Below are positions 1-9,900 of a DNA stretch of 25,793 nucleotides, piece by piece; position 1 is the first letter of the stretch, and every line of letters begins with the position of its first letter. A program made the position numbers and the translations under genes. The stretch comes from DATEPR01 sp036279295 (GTDB lineage Bacteria; Actinomycetota; Actinomycetes; Mycobacteriales; Pseudonocardiaceae): the NCBI GenBank assembly GCA_036279295.1, contig DASUJK010000088.1, positions 1-25,793 of the forward strand, written 5' to 3'. The notes below the pieces were generated by a model. It worked only from the letters and a program-made list of their open reading frames with translations. It was not told the DNA's origin and did not search any database.

Positions 1-3000
1 GTGTGAAGGGTGTCGATGGTCAGGTTGTAGGTCACCATTGTAGTCGGGTAGCTGTGCAAGGCGATGGTGACCGTCTGCCCGCCGTTGGTGGACTGCAGGT
101 GGTCGCCGATGCGGAGTTGGCGAGCCTGGGTCCACTTCCGGGTCGTCGCGTCCCAGTACAGGTGGTAAGCGGTGCCGGTGATCGTGGCTGTGCCGTGGCC
201 TGTGCTGACCGTGACATCCGTGTACGCACGGTCGTCATAGGTGACGTGGACGGCCGTCACCTTGTGCTTCTCGTCTTTGGAGCCGCGTTTGGCTCCTGGT
301 TGGGCGTTGTCGACTTTGTCACCGATGTGGACCTGGTCGATCGGCTTGCTCGTGCCGTCGGCCATCAACACCAGTGTGGTGCCGCGGAAACTGTTGGCGC
401 AGGAAGCGTCACTGTCCTCTGCGGCGTCCTCGTCCGATCCGACCGCCGCTGCCTCGTCCTCTTCGGCCCCGTCGGCCGCGAACTCGGCGATGTCCGCTGA
501 CACCGCTTCCTTGTCCAGATAGCCCGCTCCGGCGTCGGCGACCACGTCCAGGCCGGGCACTACCTCCACGGCTGCTGCTGCTAGGTCGGACGCGCCCGCG
601 GCGACGTTGAGCAGGAGGACGCTGAACAAGGAATGTCGTCGAGCCTGGGCTCGTTGCTCGGCTGCGCGTTGCTGGGTGCGACGCTGTGCTTCCTCGCGGG
701 CGTGCTGGGCGGCGATCTGCATTTGGTGTTCGTAGATGCGGTGGTTGAGCTCGCGAACATAGGCGCGCACTCTCGCCTGGGCCTGCCACCGGCGGATGGA
801 CAGTAGTGCGTAGTGCTGGGTTCTGGTGTCGCCGGGGCGAGCGCTGACGAACGCGTTGAGACCTGGGATGGTGTCGTCTACTCGGTCGCCGGTGGGGTCG
901 GAGTGGGTGACCGGGTTGTCGTCGGCGTAGGTGTAGCCGTTGAGCGACTGTGGATCGCCGGGGTCCAGGTCTGGGTCCAGCGAGATGAACTGGCCGGTTG
1001 TCGGGTCGTATTGGCGGTCGCCGATGGCGGTGAGTCCGTCCACGCTGTCCGCGGGGTCGCCGAGGAAGCCGTTTTGGTCCGGCCACGACACCGGGGTGGT
1101 CCCGCGCGGAGCGCCGTATGGGGTGTACTGCCGCCAGGTGGGCGTCTGCGCGGTGTTGTCCAGGCTGAGTGTGCTGGTGCCGTGTTGGTCGGTGATCTCG
1201 TAGCTGTAGAGGCTGCCGCTACCCGTGCGAACCACCTGACCGCCGCCCGGCAGCGCGATGAACCGCTGACCGGTCACGATTCCCGTGTCGGCGTTGAGCA
1301 CGAGTTGCTCGCCGGGCAGGAACAGCGTGGTCTTGGTGCCGTCTTGGCGGATGAGCTGGTGGCCGTCCGCGTCGTAGACGTAGGACACCTTCGTCGAGCC
1401 GGCTGTGTCGGTGGCCAGGTTCCCTGTGGTGGTCCAGGTCAGCGCCTGGCTCCCGGAAGGCAGGACCCGGCTTGTCGTGTTGCCGTCGTGATCGTAGGTG
1501 TACGTCGAGCTGGAGGTGCCGTTCGGACCGCTGGTGGACGTGCTGGTCAACGTGGTGGGCTGGCTCGCCGCATTGCCGTCGTAGGTATCGGTGGTGGTCG
1601 TGTCCGCGACGCCCGCGGTCACCGCGTGATCGGCCTCGCTGGTGCGTTCTCCCAGTGCGTTGAATGCCCAACTCGTCCAGTACGCGCCGCCGGCGATCCC
1701 GTCGCCGACGTTCGGCGAGGTCCCCGCCGTGGTGGGTGCCGCTGCGCACGCGTCGGTCGCGGTCCACGCCTGGGTCAGCCGGTCGAGCTGGTCGTAGGTG
1801 TAGCACTGGGTCTCGTGCAGCGTGCCCTGGCGGGTTTCGTTCCGGGAGGTGATGTTGCCGTCGGGGTCGTACGTGTAGCGGGTGTCGTCCAGCGCGGTCG
1901 GCGCTGTGCTGCGACTGACGGCCGAATCGGTCAACAGGCCGGTGTGGCTGTCGTAGGTGTTGGTGATGACCGCTTGGTTCGGCAACGGGTTGAGTTTTTC
2001 CTGCGTGACGTGACCGAACGCGTCATAGGTGACGCCTGTCGTGTAGCCAGCGAGTGTGGTGGGCAGGTCGAGCGAACCGCTGTAGCCGTGGGAGACGTCC
2101 TCCTGGACCAAGCCACCGCCAGCCGGATAGAGGTCGTCACCGACCAGGCCGACGGTCGGGTCGTAGGCGTGGTCGAACTCGTAGGTGCCCGCCAGCTTCC
2201 CGGCGCCGGCGGCCGTGACTGCTGTGGTCTGACCCGCCGCATCGGTGGTCGTACTGGTGGTGGACGGAATGGTCACCGTCTCGCCGATCGACTCACCGAA
2301 TGCGTTGTAGCCCACGGTGCCCTCGGTGTAGGCGGTGCCTGTGGCACCCCCGACGAATGCGCTCGATGACACGAGCTTGCCGACCTCGAACAACGACGCC
2401 GGGCCGTCGTAGTTCCATGCGGCGAGTTCGTTGGCCGGGGCCTGATCCGATACCGCGGCGTTGTACTCGGCGGTCTTGCGATTCAACGAGTCGTACACGG
2501 CTGAAGTGGTGTTGCCGTTCGCGTCCGTCGTGGACAACACATTGCCCGCCGGGTCGTAGGTCATGGTCGACGTGCCGGCATCCGGGTCGTGCCTGCTCGT
2601 GATGTTGCCCAGCAGGTTGTAGGTGGACTGCGAATCGTTGCCCGCGGGATCGATGGTGTCCGAGACGTTGCCACGTTCGTCATACTTGGTTGTGGTCGCC
2701 TCCGTGGCGCCGCCTGTCACGCTCCACCGTCCTGTGAACGTGTTCGTCGGTGCGGTGACAGTTGGGGCGGTGGTGTACTGATCGAGTTCGGTGGTCCGGT
2801 CGCGGGCGTCGGTGAGTGTGGACTGCGCCACACCACCCTGCGGTGGGATGACCGTGGTGCGGTCGCCGCTGTAGATGGTGGTGGTGGTCTGCTTGGCGAC
2901 GGCGAACTGGTCGGACTCGTCGATCACCGTGCGGCCTAGTCCGTCGAGGGTGTAGCGGTCCTGGTTGGCGATTGTGTCGTCACCGGCGGTGACGAGCGTG

Positions 3001-6000
3001 CCGTTGGGTGTCGTGGTGGGCTCCCACCACGAGTTGTTCTTCTTGACGACCCAGCCATGGCTGTCGTAGACGGTGTTGGTCAGCAGTCGGCCGCCCTGCG
3101 GCGTCGGGTCCTGCGTCTGGACCGGCCGCAGTAACGAGTCGAACAGTTGGGTGGAGGTTTGCGTACCCTGTGACCGGTTCAATGTCTTCGTGGTGATCAC
3201 GGTGGGCGCCGACTTTGACACGGCGTAGGAGTAGGCCACACTCGCCGCCAGACTCGCGGACCGGCCTGACTCCCACACCGCGGTCAGCCGGCCGAGACCG
3301 TCATAGTGCAGCGTGTCGGTCGAGTTGTTCGGGTCAGTGGTCGATGTGGGCAGGGCGCGTGCCGGGTCAAGCGTCGTTGTGGTGACCTGGCCGGCTGGGT
3401 TGGTGACCTTGGTAGCCGTGGTCAGCCCGTTCGTCATTGTGTAGGCGGTCTGCGTTTCGTGGCCGTTCGCGTCGTAAGCCCCGGTGACCCGACCGATGCT
3501 GTCGTACACGGTGGCCTTGGCCGTCTGGTAGACGAACGCGCCTGCCGCGAAGTCGGTGGCGTCGCGGACCACGGACGGATCGCCGATCGTCGGCGCTGCC
3601 TGCGGCCAGGTGGGGTCTGCGGGCTGCGGCCAGGTGGCCGCGAGGGCCGCGTTGTCATAGAACGTGCGGGTGTCGCTGATGACGTCCGCCGGCCGGGAGA
3701 GGGTGATCGGCGCGGTGAGCGCGTTCGTCTGCGCCACGGTCGGCGCGGTGGCTCCGTTCGGATTCGATCCGCCGCAGGCTTTGGCGTCGACCTCGACCTC
3801 CGCGGGCAGCCCCACGAGGTTGGCGGTCGCGTTGGCCGGTGCGTACGAGGTCGCGGTGCACTGGGCCTGGGTCGGGTCGGTCAGGTCGCCGTGGTCGTAC
3901 ACGAACTTGGCCATACCGAAGTTCGGATCCGCCGCGTTCGTGTCGTAGGTAGTGTCGACCTCTGTCTTGCGCCACGTGGTGACCGCGGTGTCGGTGAGGG
4001 CCTGGCGGGTCCAGGTCTCCACTGGCTCGACCGCGTTCGCGGTCAGGGTCGGCAGCCCGCTGCGCGTACGGGACGCCGTGGCCGGTGAAACCCAGTAGCT
4101 GGTGATCGTCGAGCTGTCGATCGGTCCGCCGTCGCCAAGATAGTCGGTGTCCTCAAGAGCCTCGCCGGCCAACTGGTCGGTGTCGACGTGCTGTCCGCCT
4201 TGCGAATCGGTGAGCGTGACCGAGCGGGTCGAACCACCCGATAGCTGGTCACCGTTCATCCCGCGGTAATAGGTGACGTCCTCCAGAGTCTGCGGGGCGA
4301 CGTCGGGTTGGCCGGTGCGGGTCTGCACTTCGCCGTAGCCTCGCCACTGCCCGTATGTGCGGTACTTGGCCTGCACCACCTCGTTGTCGTCGAAGTGCCA
4401 GGCACCGCCGCCGAGATAGGTGTAATCGGTGAACAGGGTCGGCGAACCTGCCGTGTTGTCGGCGACTGTCACCGACTGGACGACGTACTTGTTGAACCAG
4501 TCGGTAATCTCACCGGTGAAGCCGTCCGGTGTCCACGACACCGGGAAGCAGCTGGACGTGTTGGTTGAGGCGGTGAGGGTGACCGGTGCGGTGCATGGGT
4601 TCACCAACTCGTAGTCGACGCCGGTGACCGAGCCCGTCTCGCTGGTCACCGCAGAGATCCGGTAGCGAAACAACGCTTCCAGGCCATCGGTAATGGTGTC
4701 CACCCTGTTGGGCAGTGCGATGCCGGCGAAGGACACAGATGGGAGCGCCGCTGCGGCGCCACCAGCGGAGGTGTCCGAACCGGTCCGGGTGATCGAGTCG
4801 AGGAAGATGGTCGCCGGGTATCCATCGCCGGTTGGTGGGAAGTGCTGCGCCAACGCCCACGAGTCGACGTTGACGTACGCCGTACCATTCCACCGTCGGG
4901 TGAGAATGCCGGTCAGCCGAACCGTGGAGAAGAACGACGGAGACATCACCTGACACGCAGCCCCGGACGCACAGATCAGCTGCTGCGGCACGTCCGGCCA
5001 GTTCGGTGCGGTTGTCGCGGTGAGAGGATCGCACGGCGCGGTGATACACCGCTCGCCGGTCTGGAACACCACCTCGTCCGGGGCAGAACCGGTGTAGGCG
5101 TTGCCGTCGGTGAAGCCGTAGTCGATGTGGTCCAGATGCGAATCACGCACGTAGGACACCGCACTGGTGGTCTTCTTGTTCTCCGCGTAGGCGTTGGTGT
5201 CCTGCTGGTAGTAGTACGCCATCGCGTTGCCGAGGGTGTCCGAGACGTAGTCCAGGTTCCACCGGTACGCCATGGTGCAAACCGACTGACCGAAACCCGC
5301 CGCGTTGAAGCAAGGGTCACCGGAATGCGCGGAGAACACCGGAGCGCTCTGGACTGAGTTCGTCGTCGGCTTGCCGGTGGTCCAACCCGGCAGCTGGTTG
5401 CGGCCGAAGAGGAATCTCGTACCGGTTCGGTCGGTCACCTGCCAGTAGTCGGTGTTGAACGTGCCGCTGCCGTTGGCGGCGTTGGTCACGTGGGTGACCA
5501 CGTCGCCGCTGTCGGATGAGGACTTCCAGGTGTTGCCGCTGACTTGGATCAGCGATGTCGTGGCGCCGTCCAGGGACAGGGTCAGGACCGGGCCGTCGTA
5601 ACAGTTGTCGTTGATCGGTGACGGGGCCGCACTGCCTTCTGGCGAGTCCGCACACGACACGAAAGACTGTTCGACGAAGTTGTCGGTCGTGCTCGACCAG
5701 CCGTCGCCGATCCACGACGACTGTGACTGCGATCCCGAAGTCTGCCCGTCGATCGATCCGGAGTCGTAGTCCAGCGACACGGTGGGCACAAGCGTGGACG
5801 CGGCAGGTGGGACGTCGATCGGGTACGAGTAGGTGAAGGAGCCACTTGACCCACCTGCGGTCCAGGAACCGGAAGGCTTGAGCGACGTCGCCGAGTAGGT
5901 ACCGCCGGCACCGCCGCCGTCACCGGTGGTTACCGCGGTCGTCGCGGCGATCACGCGCGGGGCAGAGTTCGGTGTACCCAGGGGCACCATGGCCGAGACC

Positions 6001-6653
6001 GTGTGCGTCGCGGCATCATTGTGTGACGGCAGCGGTGTCTCGGTTCGGCAGGATGCGATCTGCGGCGTGGTCAGCGAGCACCCGGGCAGCGACACGAGAC
6101 CAAGCTGTCCACCGAAGCCACCGCCGTAGGCGTCGGTGAAGCCCGAGTAGTCGATGGCGATCCTTGCCGAGCCTGCCGATCCGCTCAACGGCGCGACGCT
6201 GATGATCACCGCTGGGATGCCTGCGGCTTTCGCCTGCTGCCTGCTAGCCATGGTGATGCGCAATGATCTTGGGCCGGGGGATGGCGTCGCTTGTGCCCAG
6301 ACCGGTATTCCCGGCGCATGCGAGATCTCGCCTGTCGGTGCGGCAACCTTGGTGGCCGGCAGCGTGGCCGTGGACGTCGTCACGGGGAGCGAGATCGTCG
6401 TGGTCGTCGCCGCAGGCCACGTGACCGGGTGTGGAACATCACGCGCGGCCGCTGGGTTCGCAACTTTTGTTTTTGTTGCCCTGACGGGGATGACGTGCTG
6501 AACCGCAGGGGTTTTGGGGACCGCTGGTGCGCTCACCGTGGCCTGGGCAGGAGGTGACACTGCGGACGACAGCGCCGCAATCAGACATACCGCGGTCGCC
6601 ACGGTAGCCGTCCGTCTGCTGTTGCTCTGCGCACCGATCCCCCAACGCCCCAT
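1..6653 (-). CDS. Secreted RHS/YD-repeat polymorphic toxin with SpvB-like N-terminus and C-terminal Hint domain (3' end outside window)
   Basis: The minus-strand frame starting at ATG 6653 stays open to base 3 (2217 codons), then runs off the left edge. The start follows a GGGGGG ribosome binding site; an in-frame ATG at 6674 is possible. Residues 1-38 look like a Sec signal peptide (basic start, hydrophobic core, PPAQA cleavage motif). A segment reading SYPIDVPPAASTLVP then SLDYDSGS resembles the SpvB start of Tc-toxin B proteins. Many YD repeats follow (YDSIGRVT, YDERGNVS, YTYDPDGNITSR, YTYDHDGNTTSR). The RHS core has RQYDPTTGQFISLDP and ends at DPTG, residues 1919-1922. A charged helical linker follows. 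C2085 (CANSFRGTTLVLMADGTSKP) opens a Hint domain with IGDKV and a TAYHLYWD block. In this family the YD repeats form a cocoon around a C-terminal toxin, and Hint autocleavage is thought to release it. The toxin itself is not visible. Confidence 0.92.
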   Translation of the reverse strand, partial: MGRWGIGAQSNSRRTATVATAVCLIAALSSAVSPPAQATVSAPAVPKTPAVQHVIPVRATKTKVANPAAARDVPHPVTWPAATTTTISLPVTTSTATLPATKVAAPTGEISHAPGIPVWAQATPSPGPRSLRITMASRQQAKAAGIPAVIISVAPLSGSAGSARIAIDYSGFTDAYGGGFGGQLGLVSLPGCSLTTPQIASCRTETPLPSHNDAATHTVSAMVPLGTPNSAPRVIAATTAVTTGDGGGAGGTYSATSLKPSGSWTAGGSSGSFTYSYPIDVPPAASTLVPTVSLDYDSGSIDGQTSGSQSQSSWIGDGWSSTTDNFVEQSFVSCADSPEGSAAPSPINDNCYDGPVLTLSLDGATTSLIQVSGNTWKSSSDSGDVVTHVTNAANGSGTFNTDYWQVTDRTGTRFLFGRNQLPGWTTGKPTTNSVQSAPVFSAHSGDPCFNAAGFGQSVCTMAYRWNLDYVSDTLGNAMAYYYQQDTNAYAENKKTTSAVSYVRDSHLDHIDYGFTDGNAYTGSAPDEVVFQTGERCITAPCDPLTATTAPNWPDVPQQLICASGAACQVMSPSFFSTVRLTGILTRRWNGTAYVNVDSWALAQHFPPTGDGYPATIFLDSITRTGSDTSAGGAAAALPSVSFAGIALPNRVDTITDGLEALFRYRISAVTSETGSVTGVDYELVNPCTAPVTLTASTNTSSCFPVSWTPDGFTGEITDWFNKYVVQSVTVADNTAGSPTLFTDYTYLGGGAWHFDDNEVVQAKYRTYGQWRGYGEVQTRTGQPDVAPQTLEDVTYYRGMNGDQLSGGSTRSVTLTDSQGGQHVDTDQLAGEALEDTDYLGDGGPIDSSTITSYWVSPATASRTRSGLPTLTANAVEPVETWTRQALTDTAVTTWRKTEVDTTYDTNAADPNFGMAKFVYDHGDLTDPTQAQCTATSYAPANATANLVGLPAEVEVDAKACGGSNPNGATAPTVAQTNALTAPITLSRPADVISDTRTFYDNAALAATWPQPADPTWPQAAPTIGDPSVVRDATDFAAGAFVYQTAKATVYDSIGRVTGAYDANGHETQTAYTMTNGLTTATKVTNPAGQVTTTTLDPARALPTSTTDPNNSTDTLHYDGLGRLTAVWESGRSASLAASVAYSYAVSKSAPTVITTKTLNRSQGTQTSTQLFDSLLRPVQTQDPTPQGGRLLTNTVYDSHGWVVKKNNSWWEPTTTPNGTLVTAGDDTIANQDRYTLDGLGRTVIDESDQFAVAKQTTTTIYSGDRTTVIPPQGGVAQSTLTDARDRTTELDQYTTAPTVTAPTNTFTGRWSVTGGATEATTTKYDERGNVSDTIDPAGNDSQSTYNLLGNITSRHDPDAGTSTMTYDPAGNVLSTTDANGNTTSAVYDSLNRKTAEYNAAVSDQAPANELAAWNYDGPASLFEVGKLVSSSAFVGGATGTAYTEGTVGYNAFGESIGETVTIPSTTSTTTDAAGQTTAVTAAGAGKLAGTYEFDHAYDPTVGLVGDDLYPAGGGLVQEDVSHGYSGSLDLPTTLAGYTTGVTYDAFGHVTQEKLNPLPNQAVITNTYDSHTGLLTDSAVSRSTAPTALDDTRYTYDPDGNITSRNETRQGTLHETQCYTYDQLDRLTQAWTATDACAAAPTTAGTSPNVGDGIAGGAYWTSWAFNALGERTSEADHAVTAGVADTTTTDTYDGNAASQPTTLTSTSTSGPNGTSSSTYTYDHDGNTTSRVLPSGSQALTWTTTGNLATDTAGSTKVSYVYDADGHQLIRQDGTKTTLFLPGEQLVLNADTGIVTGQRFIALPGGGQVVRTGSGSLYSYEITDQHGTSTLSLDNTAQTPTWRQYTPYGAPRGTTPVSWPDQNGFLGDPADSVDGLTAIGDRQYDPTTGQFISLDPDLDPGDPQSLNGYTYADDNPVTHSDPTGDRVDDTIPGLNAFVSARPGDTRTQHYALLSIRRWQAQARVRAYVRELNHRIYEHQMQIAAQHAREEAQRRTQQRAAEQRAQARRHSLFSVLLLNVAAGASDLAAAAVEVVPGLDVVADAGAGYLDKEAVSADIAEFAADGAEEDEAAAVGSDEDAAEDSDASCANSFRGTTLVLMADGTSKPIDQVHIGDKVDNAQPGAKRGSKDEKHKVTAVHVTYDDRAYTDVTVSTGHGTATITGTAYHLYWDATTRKWTQARQLRIGDHLQSTNGGQTVTIALHSYPTTMVTYNLTIDTLH

Positions 6654-6940
6654 GGCGCCCCCCAATGATGTCATGACACGAAGAGTTCAGACACTAAGGG
6701 GCGAAACGAATCACCGACATCCGCCAATCAGCTGAACGTCGTTCGATGTCGCCTTTTGTCGAGCGATCCAGTGTCTCATCTGGACTTCAGTGATACCGGT
6801 CATATTCGGCGCTGCGCGAGTGGCGTAGCGCCGAACAAGGTTCGTCCGATCGGTCGTAGCCGCCATGATGGCCAGGTATTAGCGTGCATCTGGCCGCGCG
6901 CCTGTCTCGTGTGCGCAGCATTTCATTTGGGGGGAGTCAC
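6654..6940. promoter_or_regulatory. Divergent intergenic region between the RHS and FG-GAP genes
   Basis: This 287-bp gap separates two divergently oriented genes for secreted proteins, so it must hold both promoters. I could not fix convincing -10/-35 pairs on either strand. Its clearest content is the hairpin at 6805-6835, described separately. The ribosome binding sites at its two edges are alike: TTGGGGGG precedes the ATG at 6653 on the minus strand and also the GTG at 6941 on the plus strand. The layout allows joint regulation from one central site, but that is inference. Confidence 0.6.
6805..6835. repeat. Strong inverted repeat (hairpin or operator) in the divergent promoter region
   Basis: TTCGGCGCT (6805-6813) and AGCGCCGAA (6827-6835) are perfect 9-bp arms. 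The stem extends inward by one G-T wobble and three more pairs, leaving the 5-base loop GAGTG at 6818-6822. It has no flanking T-run, so it is not a typical intrinsic terminator. It could be a dimeric repressor operator or an RNA hairpin in one of the two leaders. Confidence 0.7.
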
Positions 6941-9900
6941 GTGAAACAGCGGCGGGCTGCATCGTTCCGCGCCGAAGTGCGTCAGCGCGGTCGGGCGCTG
7001 GGTACCTTGGTGGCGATCATCGGCTTGTGTGTCGGAGTCGTGTCCTCGCCAACCGCGATCGCGTCTCCGACGCCGAACACGGTGACACCCAAAGCGTCCA
7101 CGGTCACGGCCGCAGCCGCATCCTCGAAGGCGCGGACGAGTGGCCAGGCGGTCGTGGCAACGGCTTTGACCACGACGACAAGTCAGACCACCGCGAATCC
7201 GGACGGCTCGTTCACCCTGACCAGTTCGGTCGCGCCGGTACGGCTGCTGCGCGACGATGCATGGGTCACCCTCGATCCGACGCTGCACGTGAACGCCGAC
7301 GGTTCGGTCTCACCTAATGCGACCACGGCAGACGTGACGCTCTCGGGCGGTGGCAGCGGCGCCTTCGTGGTCATGCGCGGCGCCGCACATCAGGTGTCGT
7401 TCACCATGCCTTTCAACCTGCCTGTCCCGACGTTGTCCGGCAGTTCGGCGACCTATGCGAACGTGTTGCCGTCAGTGGACCTGGTGGCCACCGTCGATCC
7501 GCAGGGCAGCGTTTCCGACGTGCTGGTGGTGCACACTGCGGCTGCGGCCGCGAACCCGGCGCTGCAGTCGTTACGTATCGCCACGCAGACCGACGGCCTG
7601 ACGATCACCGCCGACACGGCGGGGGACCTGACCTTCGCCAATCAGGCGGGGCAGGCGGTGTACTCCGCACCGGCACCCGATATGTGGGACTCCGCGGCGG
7701 TGCCGGCCGGAATCACCACGATGACCAGCCCGACGGGGCAGACCGTCGACACCGACACGGGCCTGCCGGTCTCGTCCAGCGCTCAGACGCCTGCCGAACA
7801 GGCACACCAGGCCACGGTCGGTGTCAGCGTCGCCGCTGGTGCGATCACCCTCACACCAGATGCCGCGCTGCTCTCCTCGCCTGACACGAGTTTCCCGGTG
7901 TACGTCGACCCCGCCATCACCTTCCACCCGGACTCGTTCGGTGGCACCGCGGACTGGACGGAGGTCCAGTCCGGCTTCCCCAATGAACCGGGTTGGCACC
8001 GCAGCGAAATGGAGCAGGTCGGCGATTGCGACTGGCCGGGCTGCGACGGCGTCGGCGTGGCCCGATCCGTGTTCCAGTTCGCCGTAGGCCCGCTACGGGG
8101 CGCCGACATCCTCAGTTCTCAACTCAACGTCACGGAAGAGTTCGCGCCGGCGTGCACCGGAACGGGCAACGTGACGATGAACGCCTTCGTCACCAGCGGT
8201 GCCATCAACGCATCCACCGACTGGAACAACCAGCCCGGGTTGATCACCCCCGTCGCCGGTTCCAGTTCGGCGATGCTCGGCCACGACGCCGGCTGCCCTG
8301 CCGCGGGTGTGGGCTTCAACGTCCTCACCGCGGTGAAAGCCGACATCGGTAGAACCGGCAGCGTCATCGACTTCGAACTGCGAGCCGCCGACGAGGACAA
8401 CAAGTTCGGGTGGAAGCAGCTCAACCACACCGCGACCTGGTCCACCACCTACGACGTCAAGCCCGTCACGCCGTTCAATCCGAAGCCGTCCCCCGCGATC
8501 GCGTGCACCAGCGATCCGTCGAAGGCGATCATCGGCAAGACGGACCTCGTTCTTTCGATCGACACGGGAAAGGCGTCCGACGGCGTCAGTAAGCCGCTGA
8601 ACGTCGAGTTCCAGGTGACCAATTTGACCACCAGCGCTGTGGTCAAGGATGTGACCATTCAGACCACAGCTGGATCGTTCGCGACCTTCGCGATAGCACA
8701 AAGCTTTTTCGTCACCGGCAATTACAGTTGGCGTGCTCAGGCTTCGGACGGATTCCTGCTGTCGGACTGGTCGTCCGCCTGCGCATTCCACGTCGACCTG
8801 ACCCAACCCGGCACGCCCACCATCACCCCGAACAGCCCGGTGGCGTGCACTGCGGACGCCTGTGAGGTTCCGGTTCGCAGCGCGATCAGCGTCACGTTCA
8901 GCCCCGCGGCGGGTTCGACCCCGACCCAATACCGCTACCAGCTCAACTCGGGTCTACCGGTGACGGTGAACGCCACCGCCGGCTCGGCGGCGACGACGAT
9001 CACCGTCAAGCAGGTCGGCCCCAATGTGGTGACGGTGCAGGGATTGTCGTCGGCCGGCACGCCCAGCGCGCAGCCCGCCCAGTTCACCGTGACCGCCGAT
9101 CCACCAGCCGTGCCTGACCCGGACGGCGACTTCAACGGCGACGGTGTACCGGACCAGATCACTGTCGGCGGCCCGTCCGCCCCGTCCAACGAACCATCGG
9201 GCCTTTGGTTGGCCACGGGCGATCCGAGTACCCGCGGGCAACTGCGCACACCGACCGACATCGGCATTCTGGGCAACGGTCAGTCCACTACAGGCGCAGC
9301 CTCCGACTGGGACAACGCGATCGTCACGCACGGGCAGTTCACCGGCGACGGTCTGCAGGATGTGTTGACCGTGTTCCCGGCCAAGGCAGGAGAGCAGGAT
9401 GCCGTCATCTACACAGAGGTCGGGGATGGTTCGGCAATGGACCTGCAGTCGGGTAACGGAACGTCCTTCGGCCTGCAGGCGTTGTCCGGTTGCTTCCGGT
9501 TCACCTTCAACACGTGCATGGGTGGCGCGGCGACGATCACCCAGATCGCAGCTGTGGGGCCGACACCACAGGACGGTTGCGGCGACGCGTGTGCCGGCAG
9601 GGCACCTGACGTGTTCGCCGTAGTCAACGACGGCGGCACCATCCAACTCTGGCAGTACGTGAGTATGTCTGGCGTGGGGGTCTACGGCCTGCCGATTCCG
9701 CTGGGTGGCTACACGGACTGGTCGACCAAGCAGATCTCAGGTACCACGGTGGATGGGGCTGGCGCGCTGATGGTGCGCGACACCGGCACCGGTGAGGTCG
9801 ACCTGTACACCAACCCGGACAGCGACCCCAATGCAGACTGGTTCACGACAGCGACCAAGACGGTTCTTCTCGCCAGCAGTCCGGCGGCCGCCGCCATCAC

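Noticed and set aside
3..4088. Plus-strand open frames of up to 518 codons across the left 6.5 kb
   Set aside because: They are antisense to the continuous RHS frame, are arginine/valine-rich without motifs, and arise from codon bias of the minus-strand gene.
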